A stretch of 64,000 nucleotides of DNA from Acidisarcina polymorpha (GCF_003330725.1 NZ_CP030840.1:62001-126000), one strand, 5' to 3'. Positions 56,179-64,000 are shown, counted from the first letter of the stretch. The notes: a model not told the origin generated them from the letters alone. Translations and numbers: made by a program.

Positions 56179-57132
56179 TCAGAGGCCCGTCTCGGCCAAC
56201 GAACCCAGCACGTCCTCAATCGGAGCTAGGCAGCCTGCCCGCTTCAGGCTCCCGTCCGTCCGCTTCCACATTCGCATCCAGAAGTAGTCATGCATCCTCA
56301 CGATCCTGGCGTCAATCGGCTTGGTCTCCTCCAGGATTCGAGTAAAGGTCCCGATCAGAGCGTTCATCCCGGCGGCTTCGACCAACCGCGCTGGAGGAAA
56401 GGCTGACTCGAGAATGCGACGGTGAGCGGCCGCGAATGCTCGCCCGTCCACGACACCGGCGGCTACACGCAGGCCCGTCATCCGCTCCAGTGCAAAACTC
56501 ACGCTGCGGTCAATTCTGTCCTCGAAGCCGAGGTAAAGGAGCGCCGAACCGGCCACGCGAAGCGGAAGGAAGCCGAAGGCGTCGAGGAGCAGTCGGGGGG
56601 AGAATGTCGCCATAAGATCGGGCGAATAGTCCTCCAGAGTAAGCACCGGGCACCCCCACTGGGCGCCGAGGGCTCGGGTGATCATTCTCTCGGTGACCTC
56701 TTGATCGAGCTGCAGCACGGCGCCGATCCTGCCTCCGCAGGTCCTCTGTCGCGCCAGCGCGCCCCGCAACTGATCCCGGGTAATCGCTCCTTGGGAAAGC
56801 AGCACCAGCCCCAAGGGTATGCGATGGCAGTGGACATTGACGGCCTGATCCCACCCCTTAAGCTCGCGGGCGATGGCGTTGCCTACCACGAGCTTGGAGC
56901 ATTGCGGACCGCATACCCAGCCACCCTCGAAGACTGGGACTTGGCGTCCCCGCCAAAGACGCAGCCAGCCGCTTGAGCAGGCAGCATTCGAGCAGGTAGG
57001 AAGGCGTGAACTGGTGAACCTCCAACGGCGGGTGAAAGCATCAGCTGGATCGCGCGTGTCTACGGACCGCGCGTGGTCTTTCTCTAGCCTCGCCAAACTT
57101 CCCCCGAGTGAAATCCCGTCTAGAACAGGCAT
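56179..57132 (-). CDS. MshEN-domain protein with N-terminal four-Cys segment
   Basis: 317 residues. The region 105-200 has the type II secretion ATPase N-terminal (MshEN) pattern: LGLVLLSQGAITRDQLRGALARQ, then GGRIGAVLQLDQEVTERMI and RALGAQWGCPVL, where R-x-G-x2-L-x9-L-x3-L matches the cyclic di-GMP-binding motif. A 45-residue stretch before it has Cys pairs CSNAACSS and CGPQCSK, spaced like a small zinc ribbon. No ATPase domain follows. It overlaps the FliN-like gene by 13 bases. Likely a c-di-GMP-responsive regulator of the flagellar or chemotaxis locus (inference). Confidence 0.75.
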   Translation of the reverse strand: MPVLDGISLGGSLARLEKDHARSVDTRDPADAFTRRWRFTSSRLPTCSNAACSSGWLRLWRGRQVPVFEGGWVCGPQCSKLVVGNAIARELKGWDQAVNVHCHRIPLGLVLLSQGAITRDQLRGALARQRTCGGRIGAVLQLDQEVTERMITRALGAQWGCPVLTLEDYSPDLMATFSPRLLLDAFGFLPLRVAGSALLYLGFEDRIDRSVSFALERMTGLRVAAGVVDGRAFAAAHRRILESAFPPARLVEAAGMNALIGTFTRILEETKPIDARIVRMHDYFWMRMWKRTDGSLKRAGCLAPIEDVLGSLAETGL

Positions 57133-57965
57133 CGGATGCTCTCCAAACTCTTTCGAGGCTCTGCCACTTCAGTGACCTGCAGACCAAAGTTGCCATTGAC
57201 CAAGACTACCTCCCCGCGCGCGACAATCTTGTCGCCAATGATCAGATCTACGGCGTCGGAGATGGCTCGATTCAACTGGATCACGTCTCCCGGTCCGAGC
57301 GCCAGGAGATCGCTCAGCGCCATCTCTCTTGATCCGAAGCGCAACGAGGCTTCGAGCTCGACATCGCGCAGCAGGTCGATGCCTGGCATTTCATCGCGTG
57401 GACCAACTACTTCCGTCCCGCGGGGAGACGCGTTTGCTTCGGGAACAGCGGAAAGCGGCTGAAAGGAACTTGCTGCAAAAGCTGGTGGCGGTTCAACTCG
57501 GGCGGGCTCAGCCGCAACCAGATCAGCAACAACCAGCGCCACCTTTGCCTTACCGGCTCGCAATTGATATCCCATGCCTTCGCTGCCAACTGGTACCGAT
57601 TCGGGGGAAATCATCGCCACTTCGCAAGCCTTACCTGTCGATCGGCCGAAAGCAGCCGCGGCTTCGACGCAAGTCTTCCGGAAGATGCGCTGCCACTCCT
57701 CCCGCACTTCCTCCGGGTTCAGAGGCTCGCGCCGGGTCTCCGAACCATCCTTCTTTTCGAGTTGCGCGAACAGTGTCGCCAGTGCGGTCTCGTCAGCGGT
57801 GACGGTGAACGTCCCACTCCAGTCACCTGCTAAATCGACCATCAAAGTCATGGTCGACGCGCCAGGGGGAATCGCAGCGCCCGGTAATAGATTGAAGCTC
57901 TGTGAAAATTCCGCCTCAAGAACTTCGGCGGCCACCTTCAACCAGCTTGCTATAAACATGCTCAT
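57120..57965 (-). CDS. fliN: FliN/FliY-type flagellar switch protein
   Basis: 281 residues. The C-terminal ~75 residues are the SpoA/FliN domain ([50 protein letters not shown]). The N-terminal ~165 residues are a separate region with [14 protein letters not shown], resembling the CheC-like portion of FliY-type proteins only weakly. The start ATG is part of ATGA overlapping the truncated flhA stop. It may therefore be a second switch subunit, distinct from the short FliN at 62052. Longer than typical FliN (around 110-140). Confidence 0.8.
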   Translation of the reverse strand: MSMFIASWLKVAAEVLEAEFSQSFNLLPGAAIPPGASTMTLMVDLAGDWSGTFTVTADETALATLFAQLEKKDGSETRREPLNPEEVREEWQRIFRKTCVEAAAAFGRSTGKACEVAMISPESVPVGSEGMGYQLRAGKAKVALVVADLVAAEPARVEPPPAFAASSFQPLSAVPEANASPRGTEVVGPRDEMPGIDLLRDVELEASLRFGSREMALSDLLALGPGDVIQLNRAISDAVDLIIGDKIVARGEVVLVNGNFGLQVTEVAEPRKSLESIRCLF

Positions 57966-58462
57966 GCCACATAGTTTCCGCCCACCACGAACTGTCCAAA
58001 TGCCTCGATGACACTGCCTGCGGCTGCCGTTCCTTCTCCTCCATGGAGTAGAATTCTGCGACTCGAGGCGATGTTCAACGAGAGTCGGAAAAGCGTCAGC
58101 AGGAGCAGCAGTGTTGGGAATACGGAAAAATCCACTGCTCGTCTCACCTGGACGGCCGAGAGAAACACCAACACCGCCGCCGCCATCGAAAGCGCCAGCA
58201 GCACATCAAGCAGTACCGCCGGCATGGGGACCAGCATGACAAAAACCACACTAATGGCGGCAATGGGAAGCACCAAGTCCCGGCTCGACTTCAACAGCCG
58301 CTGCGGCCAACTGCCGAAAACCGTAGACCTGGCGGCTGGGGTGGATAGCCCGGAAGTCACATCGTTGAGCGCGGCCGAAGTCTCCGGTGGGTTGGCTGCC
58401 GGCGTAGCCGGACGAGAGAGGGTGGGGGTGGATGCGGCAGCGGGTAGTGCGACAGTGCTCAT
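57962..58462 (-). CDS. flhA: FlhA, severely truncated (N-terminal fragment)
   Basis: 166 residues; FlhA normally has about 700, including a large cytosolic cargo-binding domain. The N-terminal 55 residues are Ala/Pro/Thr-rich; then [20 protein letters not shown] and [20 protein letters not shown] are the first membrane helices, followed by the conserved [22 protein letters not shown] and [15 protein letters not shown]. At exactly the point where membrane helices 3-8 and the C-terminal domain should follow, TGA comes and overlaps the next gene's ATG. Start ATG 58462 has AAGGAG six bases upstream. The product cannot act as export gate alone. Confidence 0.85.
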   Translation of the reverse strand: MSTVALPAAASTPTLSRPATPAANPPETSAALNDVTSGLSTPAARSTVFGSWPQRLLKSSRDLVLPIAAISVVFVMLVPMPAVLLDVLLALSMAAAVLVFLSAVQVRRAVDFSVFPTLLLLLTLFRLSLNIASSRRILLHGGEGTAAAGSVIEAFGQFVVGGNYVA

Positions 58463-58582
58463 TAGGTCTCCTTTAGAACGGTGTCGCATCAACTCTGGGA
58501 GCTTTTTCCGATCGTACGGTGCGCAGAAAGCAAGCGGCAGCTGGAGTCAGACCATTGGAAGCTTCCTCTAACTGCGCTTGGC

Positions 58583-59149
58583 CTAGCTCGTTCCGGGTTC
58601 CTTTACATCCGGTTTACCGCTCACTGGCGAAAAGGGCCACGGAGGCGGAGTCGCTCGGCGGAGCACTTGTTGGCGCGCCCGGTCCTCGACTTTCTGGCGG
58701 TAAAGATAAGCGAGAATGCCAGCCACAGCAGCGAAGAGTTCAAATGGAATCGCTTGTCCTGCCTCTACGGAGCGATAGAGTGAACGTGCCAACGGAGGGT
58801 TCTCGACGATGGGAATACCCGCCCATCGGGCCTCCGTCTTGATCTGTTCGGCAACCAAATTTCTTCCCTTCACTAGAACCCGGGGTGCGTCCATGGTGGC
58901 AAAATCGAAGGTCAGCGCGACCGCATAGTGAGTCGGATTGGTGATGACCACCGACGCTTTGGCGACATCGGACCGGATCATGCGCGCACGCATCTGTCTT
59001 TGCAGATTGCGGATACGTCCTCGGATTTGGGGATTGCCCTCCGATTCCTTATATTCGTCCCGCAACTCTTGCTTGCTCATTCGCAGCCGTTGCGACCAGC
59101 TCCGATATTCGATCAAAAGTCGACCGCGGACCAGACGCAGAGGATCCAT
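58583..59149 (-). CDS. flhB: FlhB C-terminal half, frameshifted away from the N-terminus
   Basis: 188 codons from an internal ATG at 59149; the coding signal continues the FlhB sequence. RLRMSKQELRDEYKESEGNP, KASVVITNPTHYAVAL with the autocleavage NPTH motif, LVKGRNLVAEQI and IVENPPLARSLYRSVE are all diagnostic. The N-terminal half is read in another frame and ends at TGA 59113-59115. Adding one T to the TTTT run (59115-59118) would restore ...WSAVDFLIEYRSW.... Whether this half is translated separately from ATG 59149 is uncertain. Confidence 0.85.
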   Translation of the reverse strand: MDPLRLVRGRLLIEYRSWSQRLRMSKQELRDEYKESEGNPQIRGRIRNLQRQMRARMIRSDVAKASVVITNPTHYAVALTFDFATMDAPRVLVKGRNLVAEQIKTEARWAGIPIVENPPLARSLYRSVEAGQAIPFELFAAVAGILAYLYRQKVEDRARQQVLRRATPPPWPFSPVSGKPDVKEPGTS

Positions 59150-59727
59150 GCAGCGTTGACCAGAAGTGCATAAGCCCCACCCATGACCTCGGGCATCCGG
59201 GCCACGCTGAAGACCGGAAACTCTGCCTGATGCATCAACTGTCCCCACGCGAGCACACTCAGTACCGCGACGGGTAGTAAGGTCTTGAAGAGCCGGGCGC
59301 CACTTCGAAGAGAGAACAAATTCTTCAGGTTGGCGATCGGATCCAGGCGCGTCCATTTCGGCTGCAGAACAGGAGCAAAGAATCGAACACCGCCGCCCTG
59401 TATGATCCCAGCGGTAAGCGCCGCACCGACACAGGCCAACATCACCGAAATCACGGGCAGCATCACGGCGACCGAAGCCCCGCGTAATTCGAGAACCGCG
59501 GCAATCCCTCCCTTGCCACGCCACGCTGGCGTCTCGGCCATCCCCATTAACCGCTGAAAAGCGGACATCCAACCGGTCAGCCAGGCCGGAGCTATGGCGC
59601 CGAGCGTCAAGCTGCCTGCTAAGGTCACGGAGGCCGCCAAAAGCTCACGGCTATGAGGGCTATCACCCTGCTCCCGAGCCTTCTGCCGCCTTCGCGGGCT
59701 GGCCTGTTCCGTGCGTTCTCCGGCCAT
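59113..59727 (-). CDS. flhB: FlhB N-terminal membrane half
   Basis: 204 residues, the membrane domain of FlhB: ERTEQASPRRRQKAREQGDSP at the start, four membrane segments, and the cytosolic-linker residues WTRLDPIANLKNLFSLRSG between helices 2 and 3. It ends WILCVWSAVDF at a TGA within the T run where the C-terminal domain should follow. ATG 59727 has GAGGCG upstream. It overlaps the C-terminal fragment by 37 bases. Confidence 0.88.
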   Translation of the reverse strand: MAGERTEQASPRRRQKAREQGDSPHSRELLAASVTLAGSLTLGAIAPAWLTGWMSAFQRLMGMAETPAWRGKGGIAAVLELRGASVAVMLPVISVMLACVGAALTAGIIQGGGVRFFAPVLQPKWTRLDPIANLKNLFSLRSGARLFKTLLPVAVLSVLAWGQLMHQAEFPVFSVARMPEVMGGAYALLVNAAWILCVWSAVDF

Positions 59728-59746
59728 CGATTGCCTCGCCTCTCCC

Positions 59747-60541
59747 CTACGGCCTCGTAAGGCCTTCCCGCAGTAATTTCATGGCCGCATCGAGCAATCC
59801 GGAAAAGCGGGCCTCGATGAACCGTGGCCACAATGCCAAGGATCCGATCAGCACTACGTAGCCCGCAATCGTCTTGAGAGGAACGGTAATCGCCAGAACC
59901 GGCAGCTGAGGGGAGATCTTCCCCAATAGCGCAATCGTGACCTCGATCAACATGGTTGCCGACAATGCTGGCGCAGCCATTTGCAAGGCCGAGGCAAAGA
60001 TTCCCCCCGCCATCCCCACTACAGCCAGTCCGGTATGCGCACCCAGCCAGACTCCACCGAGCGGCGCATCCACAAAGCTTCGAATTAATGCCGCTACCAG
60101 CACTCGATCCAGCCCGGCTGCGATCAGCACTAGTGTGCCGATCAAGGTAAAGAATTGTCCCAAGAGCGGCGTCTGGACGGATGAGTTCGGATCAAGCAGA
60201 TTGACGAGCGAAAAGCTGAACTGAAAACCCAACACCTGGCCAGCAAACGACAACATCTCCTGCACCATGGACAACAAAAAGCCGAATAGCAAGCCAACGG
60301 TTAATTCACCCGCAATCGATCCGAGCCCGAGCTCGAGATGGGCCCTTGGAAACGCGGCGACCACCGGCGCCAGCAATACTGATAAGGCCAGCAGGAAGAT
60401 CGCCTTCACTCGCATGGCAATCGCCAGAGAAGAGAAGATCGGAGCAAACACCAGCAATCCACTCAACCGCACTGCTACCAGAACCATCGCAATGAGATAA
60501 CTCGACCAATCGAGGCTCGCGTTCGGTATCAGGCTATCCAT
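59747..60541 (-). CDS. fliR: Flagellar export gate protein FliR
   Basis: 264 residues, normal length. Six or so membrane helices: VAVRLSGLLVFAPIFSS, LGLGSIAGELTVGLLFGFLLS, FSFSLVNLLDPNSSVQTPLLGQ and LPVLAITVPLKTIAGY are family landmarks. ATG 60541 has GGAAAG upstream; ATG 60568 is in frame but adds nine polar residues. It follows FliQ in the order P-Q-R-B-A. No disruption seen. Confidence 0.93.
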   Translation of the reverse strand: MDSLIPNASLDWSSYLIAMVLVAVRLSGLLVFAPIFSSLAIAMRVKAIFLLALSVLLAPVVAAFPRAHLELGLGSIAGELTVGLLFGFLLSMVQEMLSFAGQVLGFQFSFSLVNLLDPNSSVQTPLLGQFFTLIGTLVLIAAGLDRVLVAALIRSFVDAPLGGVWLGAHTGLAVVGMAGGIFASALQMAAPALSATMLIEVTIALLGKISPQLPVLAITVPLKTIAGYVVLIGSLALWPRFIEARFSGLLDAAMKLLREGLTRP

Positions 60542-60608
60542 CCCGCTTTCCTTCTCGATTCTTGACATCTAACCTATGGATGAAAGCGGGTTTTCTATTC
60601 GCCCGGTC

Positions 60609-60878
60609 TCAACCAAGAAAACGGTGAAAGTCGCAGAACAGCCGCACCGTGTAGGTGACCAGCCGCCCCAGGAACCAGGGCATCCCGATCAGCATGAGTG
60701 CGACCACTATCAAAAGCCGGGGAACTGTCGTCAGCGTTTGTTCTTGGAGGGAAGTCAGCGTCTGAACCAGGCTCAACAAGAAACTCGTTACGCTCGCGGC
60801 AAGCAATACCGGCCCACCCAAGATCATTGCCTCACGCAGCAATTGGCGCATTAACTCTGCTACTTGATCGGTCGACAA
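60609..60878 (-). CDS. fliQ: Flagellar export gate protein FliQ
   Basis: 89 residues with two membrane hairpin segments. The motif LREAMILGGPVLLAASVTSFLLS and VQTLTSLQEQTLTTVPRLL is the FliQ signature, with MPWFLGRLVTYT near the end. Complete. 47 bases after FliP, 67 before FliR. Confidence 0.95.
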   Translation of the reverse strand: MSTDQVAELMRQLLREAMILGGPVLLAASVTSFLLSLVQTLTSLQEQTLTTVPRLLIVVALMLIGMPWFLGRLVTYTVRLFCDFHRFLG

Positions 60879-60925
60879 GGTCTCGCTCCTTCGCGTATGT
60901 CACCGGCAGCCAGCTAGCTGTCCGG

Positions 60926-61627
60926 TCAAAAACTCTTGAGCAGCGAGCCGGCCAGCAAGTTCCAGCCATCCACCATTACAAACAATAGGATCTTGAGCGG
61001 CGTCGAGACCACCACTGGCGGCAACTGGAACATGCCGATCGAAGTGGTGATAGAGGCCACCACCAGGTCGACCAGCAGGAAGGGGAGAAAGAGCACCGCG
61101 CCAATCTGGAAACCGGCCTTCAGTTCAGACAACATGTAAGCCGGCACCACGACTCGCAATGGCAGGTCTTCCGGCTTCGCCGGACGAACTCCAAGCGAAG
61201 CCGACGCAAATAGCTCAAGGTCCTTCTCCCGCGCGTAATGAAGCATGTACAGGCGGGGCGGCTCCATTCCTTTTTCAATCGCACTCAACCCCGTGATTTG
61301 CCCTAATCGATATGGCTCGACTGCCTGCTGGTCAACAGCCGTCAGGACGGGCTGCATGAGGAACCAGGTCATGAACAGGCCTAATCCGATCAGCGTCTGA
61401 TTGCTGGGGGCAGTCTGGGTCCCGAGCGCTTGACGAAGAAAGTGGAAGACCACCAGCAGCCGCACCATTGGGGTCATCGAAAGCACCAGTGCCGGCAGAA
61501 TCGTCAACAGAGTTAGAGTGAAAACAATATTCCACGGCACGGCATTGTTGCCACTGATATGGGACTCAAGGCCGGAAAAGGAAGACAGCTTTGCGGCCGG
61601 AGCTAGGAACAATATCAGCAACGTCAT
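60926..61627 (-). CDS. fliP: Flagellar export gate protein FliP
   Basis: 233 residues. Signal-like N-terminus, then LLTILPALVLSMTPMVRLLVV, FLRQALGTQTAPSNQ, PAYMLSELKAGFQIGAVLFLPF and GMFQLPPVVVSTPLKILLFV, all FliP hallmarks. Start ATG overlaps the FliO stop by 4 bases. Intact. Confidence 0.95.
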   Translation of the reverse strand: MTLLILFLAPAAKLSSFSGLESHISGNNAVPWNIVFTLTLLTILPALVLSMTPMVRLLVVFHFLRQALGTQTAPSNQTLIGLGLFMTWFLMQPVLTAVDQQAVEPYRLGQITGLSAIEKGMEPPRLYMLHYAREKDLELFASASLGVRPAKPEDLPLRVVVPAYMLSELKAGFQIGAVLFLPFLLVDLVVASITTSIGMFQLPPVVVSTPLKILLFVMVDGWNLLAGSLLKSF

Positions 61628-62055
61628 AGCGCCATCCGATCATTGAGCGAAGGCAATGCTGGACCGACGGCCAGGGGCAAGCGCCTTCTTCGCGACCGAA
61701 GTCGGCGGGTCGTCACCCGGTTCGGTTGCGCGGTCCGGATGAACGGGCGGCCACCCCGATCGCCCGTCAACGCCTGCTGCCAAGAGCCAATTTCGATCAT
61801 TGCCGAGATTGACTCCGGACTGTCGGCCACCAAAAAGCGGTGTTCTCCGCAGCCAACCACGAGCAGGGATTTCTTTGCTCCCAGATTTAAGCGGGCAGAG
61901 ATTGACAAGGGCTGCGATTGCTCGGCTTGCCGTCCACTGAGCCTCCCCATTAGCATCGCCCAAATCGGCCAACACTTTCGCTTGAGGTTCGCTGCCCACT
62001 CGCCTGCTGCTTGGAGAGGCATGGTTCCGAAGTCCGAGGAATCGTTCCTGCTCAT
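61624..62055 (-). CDS. fliO: FliO-like flagellar biosynthesis protein
   Basis: 143 residues. The cytosolic FliO domain is recognisable: SISARLNLGAKKSLLVVGCG and HRFLVADSPESISAMIEI (compare LGPKKSLVVVEVGGKRLLLGVT in FliO). I cannot see a good N-terminal membrane helix, unlike most FliO, and the C-terminal tail is Arg-rich. The start ATG 62055 overlaps fliN (ATGA), and the stop overlaps fliP. FliO assists FliP assembly. Confidence 0.7.
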   Translation of the reverse strand: MSRNDSSDFGTMPLQAAGEWAANLKRKCWPIWAMLMGRLSGRQAEQSQPLSISARLNLGAKKSLLVVGCGEHRFLVADSPESISAMIEIGSWQQALTGDRGGRPFIRTAQPNRVTTRRLRSRRRRLPLAVGPALPSLNDRMAL

Positions 62056-62399
62056 ACCAGCCTCGTGACTCTGACCGCCAAGGTCTGGTCGACAACCTCG
62101 AACTCGGTCCAGACGAGGTGAACGTCGCCGCAAGTAAGAGGAACATCGTCGGTACTCGGCCAGGCCGACGGAACAACTCTCCCCGGAGCGAGGGCCATCA
62201 GGTCGCCTACCCGGAAATTGGGAAGCGGAACGCGGACATCCAGTTGAACGGGAAGTCCCGAGATCCGCGCCAATTGCAATCTTCCATCAAAGGGCGGATC
62301 GGACGCATGGCTGCCGGTTGGCCGCAACAAGGCGACACCGGCAATACCAGCCTCCTCCCCCGCCGCCTTATCTTCCGCTGTCGCTCGTTCGGTCATCAT
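62052..62399 (-). CDS. fliN: FliN flagellar switch protein (short)
   Basis: 115 residues, consistent with FliN/SpoA. ISGLPVQLDVRVPLPNFRVGDLMALAPGRVV contains the characteristic RVPL and LxxGxV positions; VDQTLAVRVTRLV ends the domain. Since the fliM gene is not in view, its torque-ring partner must lie elsewhere. ATG 62399 or 62396. Coupled to fliO by ATGA. Confidence 0.85.
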   Translation of the reverse strand: MMTERATAEDKAAGEEAGIAGVALLRPTGSHASDPPFDGRLQLARISGLPVQLDVRVPLPNFRVGDLMALAPGRVVPSAWPSTDDVPLTCGDVHLVWTEFEVVDQTLAVRVTRLV

Positions 62400-62539
62400 G
62401 TATGCTCACCCTTCACTTTCCTGCTATCAAAACTCACGCTGCTGTCGATAGGGTTATGTGCAGATAAGGGGCCCGAACTGGGACGGAAGGGTGAGAGGAA
62501 TCTCATGTCACGTGCAGTCTGAGTATTTCGTGAAAGACA

Positions 62540-62572
62540 TCGGACGGTTCCGATACCACTGGAACCGTCCGA
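62540..62572. terminator. Hairpin between flgE and fliN
   Basis: A perfect 12-bp stem, TCGGACGGTTCC (62540-62551) with GGAACCGTCCGA (62561-62572), nine-base loop. On the minus strand it follows flgE by about 80 bases, and a short T-rich stretch (TGTCTTTC) follows. It suggests flgE ends one transcript, though some read-through into fliN is possible. Confidence 0.6.
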
Positions 62573-62650
62573 AGGCAACTTGGTTTTAACGGCTAGGCTG
62601 GAACGCGCGAGGTTGGCGGCTAAGAGATCCCGATGCCTAAGAGTTGAGGC

Positions 62651-64000
62651 TTAGTGAATCAGGTTAATGGTCTCCTGGGCGACGGTATCGAAGGTGGTCA
62701 CCGCTTTCGAGTTTGCTTCAAAGGCTCGCTGGGCCACGATGAGGTCGGCGAACTCGGTTGAGATATCTACATTCGACGCCTCAAGAGCGGAATCGTGAAT
62801 TGCACCGCGGCCCCCGGAGTTGGCCACCCCGGTACTCGCCTCTCCGGATGCCAGCGTGGTTTCGTAGTTGTTATCGCCAAGCCGGGTCAAGCCCTGTTCG
62901 TTGGTAATGGAAGCCACTCCCAGTTGCCCGATTGCAGTGGTTTGCGAATTCGAGAACTGAGCGGAAATCACTCCGTTGCCGTCGATCGTATATCCCGTGT
63001 ATTCACCGCCGGCATAGCCGTCCTGATTGGTTGCCGAACTTCCCGAGGCGCTGGCGACTTGAGTGATGGTTGGCTGCCCGCTCGCACCGTAAAGATTCCA
63101 GTTGAAGCTAAGGTTGGCGGCACCGTCGGCGAGGCCGGCAAAAGTCAGCGGAAGCGTTGAGGTCGCCGGCCCGGCGGCGACCCCGTTGATCTTCGACAGG
63201 ACGCCGCTGCTACTAAAATTTAGGGTTCCGCTGGCGTTAGCGCTGACTGCGCCTCCGGCATCCGAAGGGGGCAGCGTCACTGAATATTTCCACTGATTAA
63301 TACCAGTAAGGTCTTTGGTAAACGTGACGGTCGCGTTATGCGGTTCCCCGAGCGAGTCGTAAATCTGCACCGGGACCGGGACCGAGGTCGTATTTGCCGA
63401 AGCGCCACCTAACTGTGCCGCCCCAGTAAGCGCGGTCGCTGAAGCGGTTTCGGTCAGACTGGATGGATCCCAACCGAGGTTCAGCGGGTTCGCCCCGTTA
63501 GTGGTTGCGGGAAAGGTGATGCCGGTCAAAGGTGCCGAGGGGCTGGTGAGCGCACCGGTTGCCGGATTGAAGGTCAGAGTCCCGGTTCCGTTCGCCGATG
63601 CTGCGACGCCATTCAACGTCAACGCATAGTTCCACTGATTTGCAGTGCCACTGGGGGTTAATGCCGCGTTGAACGTCTGTACCTGGCCGTTGGAATCGTA
63701 GAGAGTAATCGGCTCATTGACGATCGTCCCACCCGTAGTAGCCGAGTTAAGATTGCCTGCAAAGGTAAATCCATTTGAAGCCGCGGCGCCGGCGCTCGCA
63801 TTGAGATTAGCAGTGATGGTAAGGTTCTGGGTTTGCTTGGGAGCCTCGACCTGGCCCACTGGCACTTGGATCGGAGCCAAGGGGGCATCGGTCTTCACTA
63901 CTCCGTTTACCGACGGATAACCAAGCACACTCAGGCCGGACTGAGTGACCAGAAAGCCATTCGTGTTGACGTTAAATGTGCCGTCGCGAGTATATTCCAC
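62651..64000 (-). CDS. flgE: Flagellar hook protein FlgE, N-terminus beyond the window
   Basis: 449 residues are visible; the start lies past 64000. The first visible residues (YTRDGTFNVNTNGFLVTQSG) are the D0/D1 hook core; SVLGYPSVNG follows. Two similar segments then appear, EPITLYDSNGQVQTFNAAL... and VPVQIYDSLGEPHNATVTF..., so the FlaE-type D2 domain is duplicated. The C-terminus NVDISTEFADLIVAQRAFEA and SKAVTTFDTVAQETINLI is the helical D0 terminus common to hook and rod proteins. It assembles the hook joining motor to filament. Confidence 0.92.
   Translation of the reverse strand: MEYTRDGTFNVNTNGFLVTQSGLSVLGYPSVNGVVKTDAPLAPIQVPVGQVEAPKQTQNLTITANLNASAGAAASNGFTFAGNLNSATTGGTIVNEPITLYDSNGQVQTFNAALTPSGTANQWNYALTLNGVAASANGTGTLTFNPATGALTSPSAPLTGITFPATTNGANPLNLGWDPSSLTETASATALTGAAQLGGASANTTSVPVPVQIYDSLGEPHNATVTFTKDLTGINQWKYSVTLPPSDAGGAVSANASGTLNFSSSGVLSKINGVAAGPATSTLPLTFAGLADGAANLSFNWNLYGASGQPTITQVASASGSSATNQDGYAGGEYTGYTIDGNGVISAQFSNSQTTAIGQLGVASITNEQGLTRLGDNNYETTLASGEASTGVANSGGRGAIHDSALEASNVDISTEFADLIVAQRAFEANSKAVTTFDTVAQETINLIH

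Noticed and set aside
59100-59160. Programmed -1 frameshifting in flhB
   Set aside because: The site is TTT-TGA preceded by GAC; it is not a slippery X-XXY-YYZ heptamer and P-site re-pairing would be poor. A mutation or sequencing error is simpler.
1-64000. tRNA, rRNA, CRISPR arrays, insertion sequences
   Set aside because: I scanned gaps by eye and saw no cloverleaf, repeat-spacer or transposase/inverted-repeat pattern.

Overview
The window looks like chromosomal DNA of an Acidobacteriota species, probably class Terriglobia. The evidence is indirect but consistent: a large Oar-type TonB-dependent receptor with an N-terminal carboxypeptidase-regulatory-like domain, two tandem secreted VWFA-related proteins of the kind expanded in this phylum, a MacB-like permease of the ADOP type plus the remnant of a second one, and GC-rich codon use throughout. 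I see no rRNA, tRNA, CRISPR array or transposase.

Layout. 1-4560: partial mtnP (minus), a secreted HExxH protein (minus), then a YgfZ-like folate-binding protein and a DUF1844 protein (plus). 4955-13941: TonB receptor with a clear terminator, PhnP-like metallo-beta-lactamase-fold hydrolase, ribF, a short heptad-repeat coiled-coil membrane protein, and secA. 13997-19121 (minus): a DUF4062 protein, a ParDE pair, a BNR-type beta-propeller protein, and a Tat-exported molybdopterin oxidoreductase paired with a b-type cytochrome. 19311-25945 (plus): a DUF1223 protein, then a tightly packed set of methyltransferase, TIGR04282-type transferase, GT-C membrane glycosyltransferase, radical SAM/SPASM protein and GT2 glycosyltransferase, then a hexose-6-phosphate mutarotase. 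26029-30812 (plus): hypA-B-C-D-E for [NiFe]-hydrogenase maturation and a NiCoT-like metal transporter, with no hydrogenase subunits or hypF in view.

30952-36535 is an accessory stretch: an orphan HicB, an acyl-CoA dehydrogenase, a DUF2959 lipoprotein, an SGNH hydrolase, a small gene broken by an in-frame stop, a DUF5343 / Swt1-type HEPN pair whose HEPN member is frameshifted, and a PIN-type toxin-antitoxin pair. 36693-41977 (minus): two GT4 glycosyltransferases, then a transsulfuration pair (cystathionine gamma-synthase/lyase and a cysteine-synthase-fold enzyme) behind a potentially structured leader. 42217-49311: the VWFA pair (minus), then DUF1015, amidase, GerMN, murI and fabI (plus). 49752-54810: an orphan GvpL/F gas-vesicle-type protein, the decayed ADOP permease, the intact ADOP permease and pgsA.

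54962-64000 (minus) is a flagellar and chemotaxis locus read from the right: partial flgE with a duplicated D2 domain, fliN, fliO, fliP, fliQ, fliR, flhB, flhA, a second fliN-like gene, an MshEN-domain protein, cheY and cheX. The export gate is damaged as written: flhB is split by a one-base frameshift at a T run, and flhA stops after about 166 codons, directly coupled to the fliN-like gene, so roughly three quarters of FlhA is missing. Either the flagellar system is decaying, or a complete flhA exists elsewhere, or the assembly is wrong at these points. This is the strongest oddity in the window. The glycosyltransferase/radical SAM cluster at 20193-24983 is the best candidate for an undescribed biosynthetic pathway.
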